A stretch of 64,000 bases of DNA, from the NCBI RefSeq assembly GCF_014297465.1, contig NZ_JACORT010000001.1, positions 248,001 to 312,000 of the forward strand. Direction: 5' to 3'. This DNA is from Ramlibacter cellulosilyticus. GTDB lineage: Bacteria; Pseudomonadota; Gammaproteobacteria; Burkholderiales; Burkholderiaceae_C. Shown here piece by piece: positions 53,958-61,945 of this stretch (position 1 is the stretch's first letter; each line of letters starts with the position of its first letter). Under the pieces are notes generated by a model. That model was not told the DNA's origin. It did not search any database and saw only the letters and a program-made list of their open reading frames with translations. The position numbers were made by a program, and so were the translations under genes.

Positions 53958-54637
53958 TGACGAAACGGGCTGCAGGCTGGCTGTCCTGGGTGGCGGCGGC
54001 GATGTTGGTGGTGGTTTCGCCGCAAGCCGGTGCACAGCAGAAGGGCCAGGCAGCCCGTGCCGCGGGGACGCCCCCCGCGGCGGCGGCGAAACCGGCGGGG
54101 CCTTCGTACGCGGAGCGCTTCGCCGGCCTCTGCGCGGCCTGCCACGGCGCGAACGGTCGCTCCACCGACCCGCTCACGCCCGTGCTGGCCGGCCAGCCGT
54201 CGCTCTATGCGATCACGCAGCTGTTCCTCTTCCGTGAAGGCCGTCGCCCCAACGAGGCGATGACGGCCGTGGCCAAGACGCTCACGGACGACGACATGCG
54301 CGGCTTCTCCGACTACATCGGGACCTTGCCGGCCGTTGCGCCGCCGCCGCCGGCCACGCCGCCGGATGCCGCGCGCATGGCCCGCGGGCAGGTGCTCGCG
54401 GAACACCACAAGTGCTTCTTCTGCCATGGCCCCGCGCTCGCCGGCGGCCAGCAGGTGCCGCGGATCGCGGGCCAGCACGAGCAGTACCTGCACGACACCC
54501 TGCGCGGCTTCCACTCCGGCAAGCGTCCGGGCTACACGCAGGCCATGACGGCCGCGGTGAGCACGATCCCCGTGGAAGACCTCGACGCCCTGGCGTATTT
54601 CGTGGCGCGCTTCCCCGGCCCGGCGGGCGGCAAGTAG
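53957..54637 (+). CDS. Dihaem cytochrome c (c4-like), periplasmic
   Basis: Protein of 226 residues with a signal peptide ending AGAQQ and two haem c motifs: CAACH near residue 52 (LCAACHGANGRSTDP) and CFFCH near residue 153 (CFFCHGPALAGGQQVPRIAG). The repeats in LAGQPSLYAITQLFLFREG and IAGQHEQYLHDTLRGFHSG are those of c4/c553-type cytochromes. Start overlaps the preceding stop (TGATG). It probably accepts electrons from the sugar dehydrogenase. Confidence 0.9.
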   Translation: MTKRAAGWLSWVAAAMLVVVSPQAGAQQKGQAARAAGTPPAAAAKPAGPSYAERFAGLCAACHGANGRSTDPLTPVLAGQPSLYAITQLFLFREGRRPNEAMTAVAKTLTDDDMRGFSDYIGTLPAVAPPPPATPPDAARMARGQVLAEHHKCFFCHGPALAGGQQVPRIAGQHEQYLHDTLRGFHSGKRPGYTQAMTAAVSTIPVEDLDALAYFVARFPGPAGGK

Positions 54638-54675
54638 CGGCGGTCGCGATAATCGGCGCGACCCTCATTCGCGCC

Positions 54676-55569
54676 ATGCATCTCAAGGACGTCGACCTCA
54701 ACCTCCTGCGCCTGTTCGACGCCGTCTACCGCACGCGCAACGTCAGCCGCGCCGCCGAACTGCTCGACCTGACGCAGCCCGCTGCCAGCCAGGGCCTGAG
54801 CCGGCTGCGCACGCTGATCCAGGACCCGCTGTTCATGCGCAGCGCCGGTGGCGTGCAGCCCACGCCCAAGGCGCAGCGCCTCGCGGACCCGGTGCGCCAG
54901 GCGCTCGCCACGCTGGAGCAGGCCCTGGGCGAGACGGCGGGCTTCGACCCCGCGCGGTCCAGCCGCACCTTCCACATCCACATGAGCGACATCGGCGAGA
55001 GCCGCTTCCTGCCGGAGCTCATGGTGGTGCTGCGCGATCGCGCCCCGAACGTGCGCGTGCAGACGCGCCCGGTGCCGCGCGACCAGATCACCGAGTCGCT
55101 CGATGCGGGCCGCATCGACTTCGCCTTCGGCTTCCTGCCCATGGTGAAGGAGAGCCAGCGCGTGCGCCTGCTGGAGGACCGCTACATCGTGCTCCTGCGC
55201 GAAGGCCATCCGTTCGCGCGCAAGCGCCGCACCGGCGCGGCGCTGCTGGAGGCCTTGCGCGACCTGGAGTTCGTGGCCGTGCGCTCGCACGCGGAGACGC
55301 TGCGCATCGTGGAGCAGGTCGGGCTGGAGGACAGGCTGCGGCTCGTGACGGAGCACTTCCTCGTGCTGCCCGAGATCGTCAAGGCGACGGACCTGGCCGC
55401 GATCATGCCGCGCAACATCGCGCGGGGCTTCGCGGGCGGCTACGCGATCGTGGAGCCCGCGTTCCCGCAGCGCGAGTTCGTCGTCTCGCTGCACTGGAGC
55501 AAGCGCTTCGAGGGGGATCCCGGCAACCGCTGGCTGCGGGCGCAGATCGAGGAACTGTTCAGGCAGTGA
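54676..55569 (+). CDS. LysR-family transcriptional regulator (NodD-like)
   Basis: Regulator of 297 residues. HTH at 1-65 with the pattern LKDVDLNLLRLFDAVYRTRN, VSRAAELLDLTQPAASQGLS, the NodD/NahR-like N-terminus, followed by FHIHMSDIGESRFLPELMVV, a NodD-type effector domain start. Start ATG at 54676, 38 bases after the cytochrome gene on the same strand. It may regulate the sugar-dehydrogenase/cytochrome pair or the neighbouring aromatic cluster. Its 3' end overlaps the convergent small gene by eleven bases. Confidence 0.9.
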   Translation: MHLKDVDLNLLRLFDAVYRTRNVSRAAELLDLTQPAASQGLSRLRTLIQDPLFMRSAGGVQPTPKAQRLADPVRQALATLEQALGETAGFDPARSSRTFHIHMSDIGESRFLPELMVVLRDRAPNVRVQTRPVPRDQITESLDAGRIDFAFGFLPMVKESQRVRLLEDRYIVLLREGHPFARKRRTGAALLEALRDLEFVAVRSHAETLRIVEQVGLEDRLRLVTEHFLVLPEIVKATDLAAIMPRNIARGFAGGYAIVEPAFPQREFVVSLHWSKRFEGDPGNRWLRAQIEELFRQ

Positions 55570-55840
55570 GCGCGGCGCGGCGGCATTCCTCGCGCCACTG
55601 CCGCCAGGCGACCATCGCGTCGAGGCCGAGCTTCATCTGCACGGCCGCGCCGAGGCCCACCTGCGCTTCCAGCTCGGGAGGCGCCTCGCCGTCCCAGCGC
55701 AGCACGGCGAGCGCGAGCTCCAGGGCCGCGACGCTGCCCGCGTCCGCCGGGTCGTCGCCCAGCCGCCGCTGCAGGTCGAGCAGCAGCCGGTGCAGGAACT
55801 CGAGTTCCGTGCGGGAGAGGTGCACGTGGGGCGCGTCCAT
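55559..55840 (-). CDS. Small uncharacterised protein
   Basis: Predicted protein of 93 residues, start at ATG 55840. Leu/Glu-rich helical composition (LSRTELEFLHRLLLDLQRRL; VAWRQWREECRRAAL), acidic, no signal peptide, no recognised motif. Reads in a frame with typical codon bias, and the convergent LysR gene overlaps its end by only eleven bases. I do not recognise it; it may be a helical cytoplasmic protein of unknown role. Confidence 0.5.
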   Translation of the reverse strand: MDAPHVHLSRTELEFLHRLLLDLQRRLGDDPADAGSVAALELALAVLRWDGEAPPELEAQVGLGAAVQMKLGLDAMVAWRQWREECRRAALTA

Positions 55841-55920
55841 GGGGGTGGAGCGTGAGGCCGGATGCGCGTGCGGGCTGTCAGCGCAACGCTGCGCTCGATC
55901 GAGGAAAACGGAGGACTTCT

Positions 55921-56023
55921 TGTAGGGTGGCGGTGAACGAAGTGAACCCCACCGTTGGGCGCCTGCCAGCGCGGTGGGGTTCACTTCGTTCACCTTCCGG
56001 CGGCGCGCCGCCGCCACCCTACA
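55921..56023. repeat. Long inverted repeat, TGTAGGGTGGCGG family
   Basis: Arms TGTAGGGTGGCGG (55921-55933) and CCGCCACCCTACA (56011-56023), plus an inner inverted pair GTGAACGAAGTGAACCCC-like at 55934-55954 and 55971-55993. Fills most of the gap between the small gene and the XRE regulator gene. A related but less regular copy is at 33545-33653. Confidence 0.8.
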
Positions 56024-56035
56024 TCCGAAGGCCGG

Positions 56036-56482
56036 TCATTTCGCGGATTGTTCCAGCCGCGCCGCCGCTTCCCGCTTGCCGATCTTGCGCAGCGCCGCGA
56101 TCGCTTCCAGCTGCTTCGCGCGCGGGCGGGACTCGCCATGCTCCCACTTGTAGACGGACTGGCCGGAAACGCCGAGCAGCGCCGCGAAGTCCGCGGCCGA
56201 GAGCCCCAGCTTCCTGCGTTGCGCCGCGAGCCGGGTCGCGCTGAAACGCAGCTGCTTGCCGCCGTCGCCCTCGCCGTCCTCCGCCGACTCGGGCACGGCC
56301 CGCCCGGACCCCTTGCGCACGCGCTTGAGCTCCCGCTCCAGGTCGTCGATCCTGCGGCGCAGGCTGGCGATGTGGCTGCGGTATTGGGCGGAGGCCTTGC
56401 GGACGTCTTCCGTCTGCGCACGCACTTCCTTGCGTGCGATGCGGGCGATCTCGTCCTTGAGGAGGGCGGCGATGTTCGGCAT
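56036..56482 (-). CDS. XRE-family helix-turn-helix regulator with N-terminal coiled coil
   Basis: Protein of 148 residues. Residues 1-60 look like a coiled coil (IASLRRRIDDLERELKRVRK); residues about 82-135 are an XRE-type HTH (RLAAQRRKLGLSAADFAALL, GVSGQSVYKWEHGESRPR). The start MPNIAALLKDEI at 56482 is the family-like start. Such small Cro/C1-like proteins are common in Burkholderiales; target unknown. Adjacent to the divergent alpha/beta-hydrolase gene, a possible target. Confidence 0.88.
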   Translation of the reverse strand: MPNIAALLKDEIARIARKEVRAQTEDVRKASAQYRSHIASLRRRIDDLERELKRVRKGSGRAVPESAEDGEGDGGKQLRFSATRLAAQRRKLGLSAADFAALLGVSGQSVYKWEHGESRPRAKQLEAIAALRKIGKREAAARLEQSAK

Positions 56483-56599
56483 GTGTGGTGGTCTGGGCCG
56501 GCTCCGCGCGCGGGGGCGCGCATGCCGGTTGTTGGGGCTCCCCTGGGCGCCCATCATAGTCGCGCAGGGCCGCTCCCGGTAACGGGCCACAATCGCCGC

Positions 56600-57739
56600 A
56601 TGCCAGAACTCCAACTCGCGGTCATCGACGTGCAGCCCGGGGCTGCGATGGAAAGCCAGTCCGGCCTGCAGCTGCTGCGTCCGCGCATCTATGGTGCATG
56701 GATGCAGCCGGCGGGCCCGAAGCGCGCCGCCGCCATCGTGATGCACCCCACGAGCAACTTCATGGGGCACTACCTGATCGAGCCGCTGGCCGCGCGCGGC
56801 GTGGCCTGCATGGGGCTCAATTCGCGGTACGCAGGCAACGACACGCTGCTGCTGATGGAGCGCGTGATCCAGGACCTCGGCGCGGGCGTGCAGTTCCTGC
56901 GCGCGCAGGGCTACGACAAGGTCGTGCTGGTCGGCAACTCGGGGGGCGCGTCGCTGTCCTGCTTCTACCAGGCGCAGGCGGAGCGCCTCACGATCGAGCA
57001 CATGGTCGACGGCGATCCCGCGCGCCTGTCCCCGCAGGACCTGCCGCCCGTGGCGGGCCTCGCGCTCTGCGCCGCGCACGAGGGACGCTCCACGCTGATG
57101 CGCAACTGGATCGACCCGTCGCTCACCGACGAGCGGGACGGCCTCTCGTGCGACCCGGCGCTCGACATGTACGACCCGCGCAACGGCCCCCCCTTCGGCC
57201 GCGCGTTCCTCGCCCGCTTCCGCGAGGCGCAGCAACGGCGCTACGAACGGGTGGACCAGTGGGTGGGCGAGCGCCTGCGCCAGCTGCGCGGCCTGAAGGA
57301 GCCGGGCAGCCCGCGCGACGAGGTGTTCGTCGTCTACCGCACGCATGCGGACCCGCGCTTCCTGGACCTTTCGCTGGACGCGAACGACCGCGCCGTGGGC
57401 AGCGTGTGGGGCGCCGGCGCCCATGGCGCGCGCGCCGTCAACTACGCCGCCAGCCAGATGGGACGGATCACCTCCCTCACGGCCTGGTTGTCGCAGTGGT
57501 CGCCGCGCAGCCGCGCGGACGGGCCGTCCAACCTCGCGCGGACGTCGGTGCCCACGCTGCTGTGCACGTATACGGGCGACCAGTCCACCTTCCCGAGCAC
57601 CCGGGACGCCTGGATGGCCGCGGGCGGCTCCCGCATCCGCAACGTGGACATCGCCGGCGGCAACCATTACCTTGCCGGACAGCCCGCGCTGGTGCAGGAA
57701 ACCGCGGAAGTGATGGCTGACTGGATCCTGTCCCTCTGA
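56600..57739 (+). CDS. Alpha/beta-hydrolase fold protein
   Basis: Cytoplasmic hydrolase of 379 residues. Nucleophile elbow in VVLVGNSGGASLSCFYQAQ near residue 115 (GxSxG with Ser), preceded by AIVMHPTSNFMGHYLIEPLA, the oxyanion region. An acid/His pair is likely in TLLCTYTGDQSTFPSTRDAW and GGNHYLAGQPALVQETAEV at the C-terminus. Members include dienelactone-hydrolase-like and esterase enzymes. No signal peptide, and substrate not deducible. Confidence 0.82.
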   Translation: MPELQLAVIDVQPGAAMESQSGLQLLRPRIYGAWMQPAGPKRAAAIVMHPTSNFMGHYLIEPLAARGVACMGLNSRYAGNDTLLLMERVIQDLGAGVQFLRAQGYDKVVLVGNSGGASLSCFYQAQAERLTIEHMVDGDPARLSPQDLPPVAGLALCAAHEGRSTLMRNWIDPSLTDERDGLSCDPALDMYDPRNGPPFGRAFLARFREAQQRRYERVDQWVGERLRQLRGLKEPGSPRDEVFVVYRTHADPRFLDLSLDANDRAVGSVWGAGAHGARAVNYAASQMGRITSLTAWLSQWSPRSRADGPSNLARTSVPTLLCTYTGDQSTFPSTRDAWMAAGGSRIRNVDIAGGNHYLAGQPALVQETAEVMADWILSL

Positions 57740-57856
57740 CGCAGCGCACAATGGCCCGGGGCGCCATGCGTCGGATTCCGACATGGCTGTCGGGCTTGTC
57801 CTACAGCAATGGACGCGCCCGGCTCCTACCATTCGCCGCTCGTTCGGAGATTGCCC

Positions 57857-58309
57857 ATGGAACCGAAAGCCATCAGCGTCGTCCCCGACCGCCCGGGCAA
57901 GACCTCCTTCTGGACGACCTCGCGTGCGGCGGGCAAGTACGACAGGCCGGAGACGATCCCCAGCAGCACGCAGCCGCCCACGCTCAGCGTGGGCACCCTG
58001 GACAACGTGCGCTCGGTGTTCTGGTCGTCGTACCGCCACCTCTTTCCGCCGCACTCCATCGCGGCCCAGGCGCCCAACGGCAGCCTCGTGATCTCGTGGT
58101 CCATCATGGACGACCCGCATGCCAAGTACCCGTATGCCGCGCCCGTGATGCTGCGCTTCGACGAGGCGCTGGTCGACACGATGTGGAAGGCCGACACTCG
58201 CCAGCGCAACCGCATCGCGCAGAACCACGAGCCCACGCTGCGCGAAGGCCTGCGCGGCTACGACCCCTTCGCCCGCTTCCCGAACGCGCGCGTGATCAAC
58301 ATCGGGTAG
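57857..58309 (+). CDS. Uncharacterised protein, 150 residues
   Basis: Start at ATG 57857 behind CGGAG. Contains KTSFWTTSRAAGKYDRPET, LRSVFWSSYRHLFPPH-like and SWSIMDDPHAKYPYAAPVML segments with several aromatic residues, and ends ARFPNARVINIG. No signal peptide, membrane helix or familiar motif. It sits between two hydrolase-type genes with no clear operon link. Coding seems real from its codon bias; function unknown. Confidence 0.6.
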   Translation: MEPKAISVVPDRPGKTSFWTTSRAAGKYDRPETIPSSTQPPTLSVGTLDNVRSVFWSSYRHLFPPHSIAAQAPNGSLVISWSIMDDPHAKYPYAAPVMLRFDEALVDTMWKADTRQRNRIAQNHEPTLREGLRGYDPFARFPNARVINIG

Positions 58310-58375
58310 CGCCCGCCCGCGCTTGACAGCCGCGGGCGCGCCTGCGGAAATGCTTCCTCCCGCGAGGAGGAAGCG

Positions 58376-60538
58376 ATGGACGATCACCCCGCGATGCCCG
58401 CGCGCCTGCTGCGCACGGCCGGCCCGCTGCCCGCGCCGGGCACCCTTCCGCATCCTTATCCGTTCGAGACGGTCGCTCCGCGCAAGGAGGGCTTCGTCGA
58501 ACGGGAGGGCGTGAAGTCCTGGTACGCGCAGTTCGGCGACAGCGGCCCCTGGCTCGCTTTCGCGCCGATCTTCCAGATCGCCAACACCCACCTGCTGCGC
58601 GGCGTGCTGCCGTACCTGTCGCAGCACTTCCGCGTCGCCTGCATGGACCTGCGGGGCAACGGGCGCTCCGACCGGCCGGCGACGCAGGACCAGTATTCGT
58701 TCGACCACTACTACGCCGACTTCGTCGCGGTGCTCGATCGGCTGGAGGTGGGCCGCGCCGCCGTCGTCGGCATCTCGGCCACCGCGATGACGGCGATCCG
58801 GCTCGCGTACGAGCAGCCGCACCGCGTGGGCCACCTGATGCTGTGCGGCGGATGGATGGAGCGGCGGCTGGAGCATCCGGCCGCCGTCGAAGCAGTGCAG
58901 CAGCACCTCGCGAAGATGCGCTCCGACTGGCCCGCTTACCTCGACGAGTTCTTCACGATCTGCTTCAGCGAGCCGCACGGCACCAAGCCCTACGAGGACG
59001 GCGTGCGCGCCGGGTGGGCGGCCGAAGGGCCGCACGTGGCGATGGGGCTCGCCGGCTGGATGGGCCACGACATGCGGCCGATCGCGCGCCAGCTCGCGTG
59101 CCCCACGCTGGTCGTCCACGGCGACAAGGACGCTCGCGTGCCTTACAGCCAGGGACAGATGGCCGCCAAGGCGATTCCGGGCGCGCGCTTCGTCACCGTG
59201 GGCGGAGGCGGGCACCTGCTGCCCGCGCGCGATCCCGTCGCGTTCTGCCGCATGCTGCTGGAGTTCACCGGCGTGGCGCCCGCCGCGTCGACCTGGGTGC
59301 GCGCGATGGCGCGCAAGCGCAAGGCCTTGTTCGTCTCCAGCGCGATCGGCCTCGGCCACGTGCAGCGCGACCTCGCGATCGCCCGCGCGCTGCGCCGGCT
59401 GCAGCCGGACCTGGAGGTCGACTGGTTCACGGTCCCTCCCGCCTCCACCTACCTCGAGCGCGAAGGCGAGCGCGTGCATCCCGCCTGCGCGCGCCTGGCC
59501 AACGAGAGCCGCCACTTCGAGGACCAGGCCGGCGAGCACGACCTGCAGGCCTTCTTCGCGCTGCGCACCATGGACGAAGTGATGGCGCGCAACTTCCTCG
59601 TGTTCGCCGACGTCCTGCGCGAGGAGCACTACGACATCGTGATCGGCGACGAAGCCTGGGAAGTCGACTACCACCTGCACGAGAACCCGGAGCTGAAGCG
59701 GCAGCCCTTCGTCTTCCTGACCGACTTCGTCGGCTGCCTGCCGATGGAGGAGGGCAACGAGCGCGAAGCCTTCCTGTGCGCGGACCGCAATGCCGACGAC
59801 ATCGAGCACGTCGCGCGCTATCCGTGGATCCGCGACCGCGCCATCTTCGTCGGCAACCCCGAGGACGCCCCCGAGCAGCCCTTCGGCCCCGGGCTGCCGG
59901 TGATCCGCGACTGGACGCGGCGCAACTTCACCTTCACCGGCTACGCGCTGCCGTTCGACCCCGCATCGCTCGCCGACACCGACGCCCTGCGGGCGCGGCA
60001 CGGCTACCGGCGCGACGAGAAGCTGGTGATCGCGGCGGTCGGCGGCACCGGCGTCGGCGCGCCGCTGCTGCAGCGGATCGCGGCCGCCTTCCCGCGCATG
60101 AAGAAGCAGGTGCCGGAACTGCGCATGGTTCTCGTCGCGGGCCCGCGCGTGGCGCGCGAGAGCCTGCCCACGCACGAAGGCCTGGACGTGCTGCCTTACG
60201 TGCACAACCTGTTCGAGCACCTCGCCTGCTCGGACCTGGCCCTCGTGCAGGGCGGACTGAGCACGTGCATGGAACTGGTGGCGACGCGGCGGCGCTTCCT
60301 CAGCTTCCCGCTGGAGCGGCATTTCGAGCAGTGCATCCACGTGCGCCACCGCCTCCACAACTACTGCGCGGACTGCGCGGTGCGCTTCCGGGAGCTGGGC
60401 GTCGACGAACTCGCCGACAGGGCGCTGGCCGCGATGCATGCACCGGTGGCGTACAAGCCGGTGGAAACGGACGGCGCGGAACGCGCAGCGCGCGTGATCG
60501 CCTCCGTGCTCGAGAACCGGCATTGGGCGGCGGCGTAG
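58376..60538 (+). CDS. Fusion of alpha/beta hydrolase and GT-B glycosyltransferase
   Basis: Protein of 720 residues with two enzyme domains. Residues 40-300 are an alpha/beta hydrolase: CMDLRGNGRSDRP, the nucleophile Ser134 in VGISATAM (GxSxT instead of GxSxG), Asp250/Asp252 in HGDKDARV and His280 in GGGGHLLPARDP. Residues 310-720 are GT-B-like: LFVSSAIGLGHVQRDLAIAR (GxGH acceptor loop, as in MurG and MGT types) and a donor-site block DLALVQGGLSTCMELVATRR. It may glycosylate and then hydrolyse, or act on, the same small molecule. Substrate unknown; fusion is unbroken in frame. Confidence 0.85.
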   Translation: MDDHPAMPARLLRTAGPLPAPGTLPHPYPFETVAPRKEGFVEREGVKSWYAQFGDSGPWLAFAPIFQIANTHLLRGVLPYLSQHFRVACMDLRGNGRSDRPATQDQYSFDHYYADFVAVLDRLEVGRAAVVGISATAMTAIRLAYEQPHRVGHLMLCGGWMERRLEHPAAVEAVQQHLAKMRSDWPAYLDEFFTICFSEPHGTKPYEDGVRAGWAAEGPHVAMGLAGWMGHDMRPIARQLACPTLVVHGDKDARVPYSQGQMAAKAIPGARFVTVGGGGHLLPARDPVAFCRMLLEFTGVAPAASTWVRAMARKRKALFVSSAIGLGHVQRDLAIARALRRLQPDLEVDWFTVPPASTYLEREGERVHPACARLANESRHFEDQAGEHDLQAFFALRTMDEVMARNFLVFADVLREEHYDIVIGDEAWEVDYHLHENPELKRQPFVFLTDFVGCLPMEEGNEREAFLCADRNADDIEHVARYPWIRDRAIFVGNPEDAPEQPFGPGLPVIRDWTRRNFTFTGYALPFDPASLADTDALRARHGYRRDEKLVIAAVGGTGVGAPLLQRIAAAFPRMKKQVPELRMVLVAGPRVARESLPTHEGLDVLPYVHNLFEHLACSDLALVQGGLSTCMELVATRRRFLSFPLERHFEQCIHVRHRLHNYCADCAVRFRELGVDELADRALAAMHAPVAYKPVETDGAERAARVIASVLENRHWAAA

Positions 60539-60547
60539 CCGCGCGCC

Positions 60548-61945
60548 TCACTCCTGCCGGGGAGCCGAAGCCTGCAACTGCCGCAGCAGCCCCCAGGCGA
60601 CGCCACCGAGGACCAGCACGCCGAGGAGGAGCACGGCCCAGAGCCCCGCGGTCTTCGGTTCGACGTGGCGCGGCAGCCAGCCGAGCGGGCCTTCCCCGGC
60701 CGGGCCGCCTTGCACGGCGCCGACGCGCGCCGGCGGCAGCGCGTCCAGCGGCGTGCTTGTCGTCGCGGCCAGCAGGGAGGCCGGCAGCGCGACGGGCTTC
60801 GCCGCGGGATGCCCCGCGGCGAGCAGGTAAGGCGTGGCGCCGCCCGCGGCGAACACCACGTCGACCGGATCGAACAGCGCCCGCACTTCCAGCGGGATGC
60901 CTTCGATGCGCGCACCATGCGTGGCTTCCACGCGCAGCCAGCGCACCGAAGGGCGCCCCAGCAGGACGGGCGTGTTCGTGCTCTCCTGTCCGTTGCTGCC
61001 CAGGCGGTACACCACCGCCTGCGCGAGCACGCGCCACGGCTCGGAAGGGCGGTTGCGCCCCAGCACGCGCAGCGGCAGCACCGTGTTCCCGCGCGAGGTC
61101 GTGAAGGCGAGGCCCGCGAGCGGCGTCGCGAAAGGAAGCTGCCATTCCAGCGCGGACGCGCCGTCGGCCGCCGGCGTCCCCAGCACCGCGGCAGGCCGCT
61201 CGGGGTCCGGCTTCGCGGGCGCGAGCAGCCCCGTGAGCGCTTCGACGCTGACGCCCTCGTGCCCGCTCCAGTCCACGCGCAGGTAGCGGTCGCGCAAGGC
61301 GAGCGGCGCGCGCAGCTCCAGCGTGTCCTGCGCGGGCGCGCCTTCGCCCGCGAAGCGGTAGATGCGCCCCGACACGGGCGCGGGCGTCCAGGCCTCCAGG
61401 TCGGGGCTGGTGGCGAACGTGAGACGCACCGGCACGTTGTCCGGGATGCGGGCGCGCACGACGAGGCCGGTCACCGGGTCCTGCTGGCCGCGCGTGTCGA
61501 AGAGCGCCGCGGGCAGGCGCTGCGCGCCGGCAGGTTCGGCGGCTTTCGCATCCTGTCCCATCTGCACCCACAGCGAACGGCGCTCGCCGTTCTCCTCGAT
61601 GCGCAACTGCACCGCTCCCGGCGGGAGCTTGCCGCCGGCCGGCGCCGCATGCAGCGGCAGCGCGGTGAAGGTCGCGGTCTGCCGCCGCGCCTGCGCTTCG
61701 GGCGCACGCGGCGCCACCAGCGTGAAAGGGACCGCCTGGCCCGCCGCGTCGAACACGCGCACGTCCGCCGCGACGGGCGACTGCAGGCGCGCCAGCGCGT
61801 CGGCGGGCACGGGCACGCGCACCAGCCCCTGGCCCGGGGTTTCCAGCGTGCCGCGCCAGGCGAAGGAGGAGGGCGTGGGCTCGTCCGCGGCCATCGCGGC
61901 GCCGCAGAGCAGCCACGCCGCGGCCAGGATGCGCACGCGGCTCAT
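60548..61945 (-). CDS. DUF3999-family exported protein
   Basis: Protein of 465 residues with a signal peptide (MSRVRILAAAWLLCGAAMAA) and one C-terminal transmembrane helix (AVLLLGVLVLGGVAWGLLRQ, residues 435-455). The bulk is beta-rich, and the order and the signal are those of DUF3999 proteins. ATG at 61945 overlaps the stop of the following DUF2339 gene by four bases; DUF3999 and DUF2339 genes are regularly adjacent, which supports both calls. Function unknown; likely periplasmic partner of the membrane protein. Confidence 0.85.
   Translation of the reverse strand: MSRVRILAAAWLLCGAAMAADEPTPSSFAWRGTLETPGQGLVRVPVPADALARLQSPVAADVRVFDAAGQAVPFTLVAPRAPEAQARRQTATFTALPLHAAPAGGKLPPGAVQLRIEENGERRSLWVQMGQDAKAAEPAGAQRLPAALFDTRGQQDPVTGLVVRARIPDNVPVRLTFATSPDLEAWTPAPVSGRIYRFAGEGAPAQDTLELRAPLALRDRYLRVDWSGHEGVSVEALTGLLAPAKPDPERPAAVLGTPAADGASALEWQLPFATPLAGLAFTTSRGNTVLPLRVLGRNRPSEPWRVLAQAVVYRLGSNGQESTNTPVLLGRPSVRWLRVEATHGARIEGIPLEVRALFDPVDVVFAAGGATPYLLAAGHPAAKPVALPASLLAATTSTPLDALPPARVGAVQGGPAGEGPLGWLPRHVEPKTAGLWAVLLLGVLVLGGVAWGLLRQLQASAPRQE

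Noticed and set aside
55921..56023. Possible attenuator or small RNA
   Set aside because: The nested arms match the dispersed repeat style, lie between a gene end and a gene end, and show no promoter or T run.
56036..60523. Very long open frame on the minus strand
   Set aside because: It is antisense to the alpha/beta-hydrolase and fusion genes and continues into the XRE gene frame. Its composition (Arg/His/Ala/Gly-rich) is that of a high-GC shadow; only the XRE part from 56482 is real.
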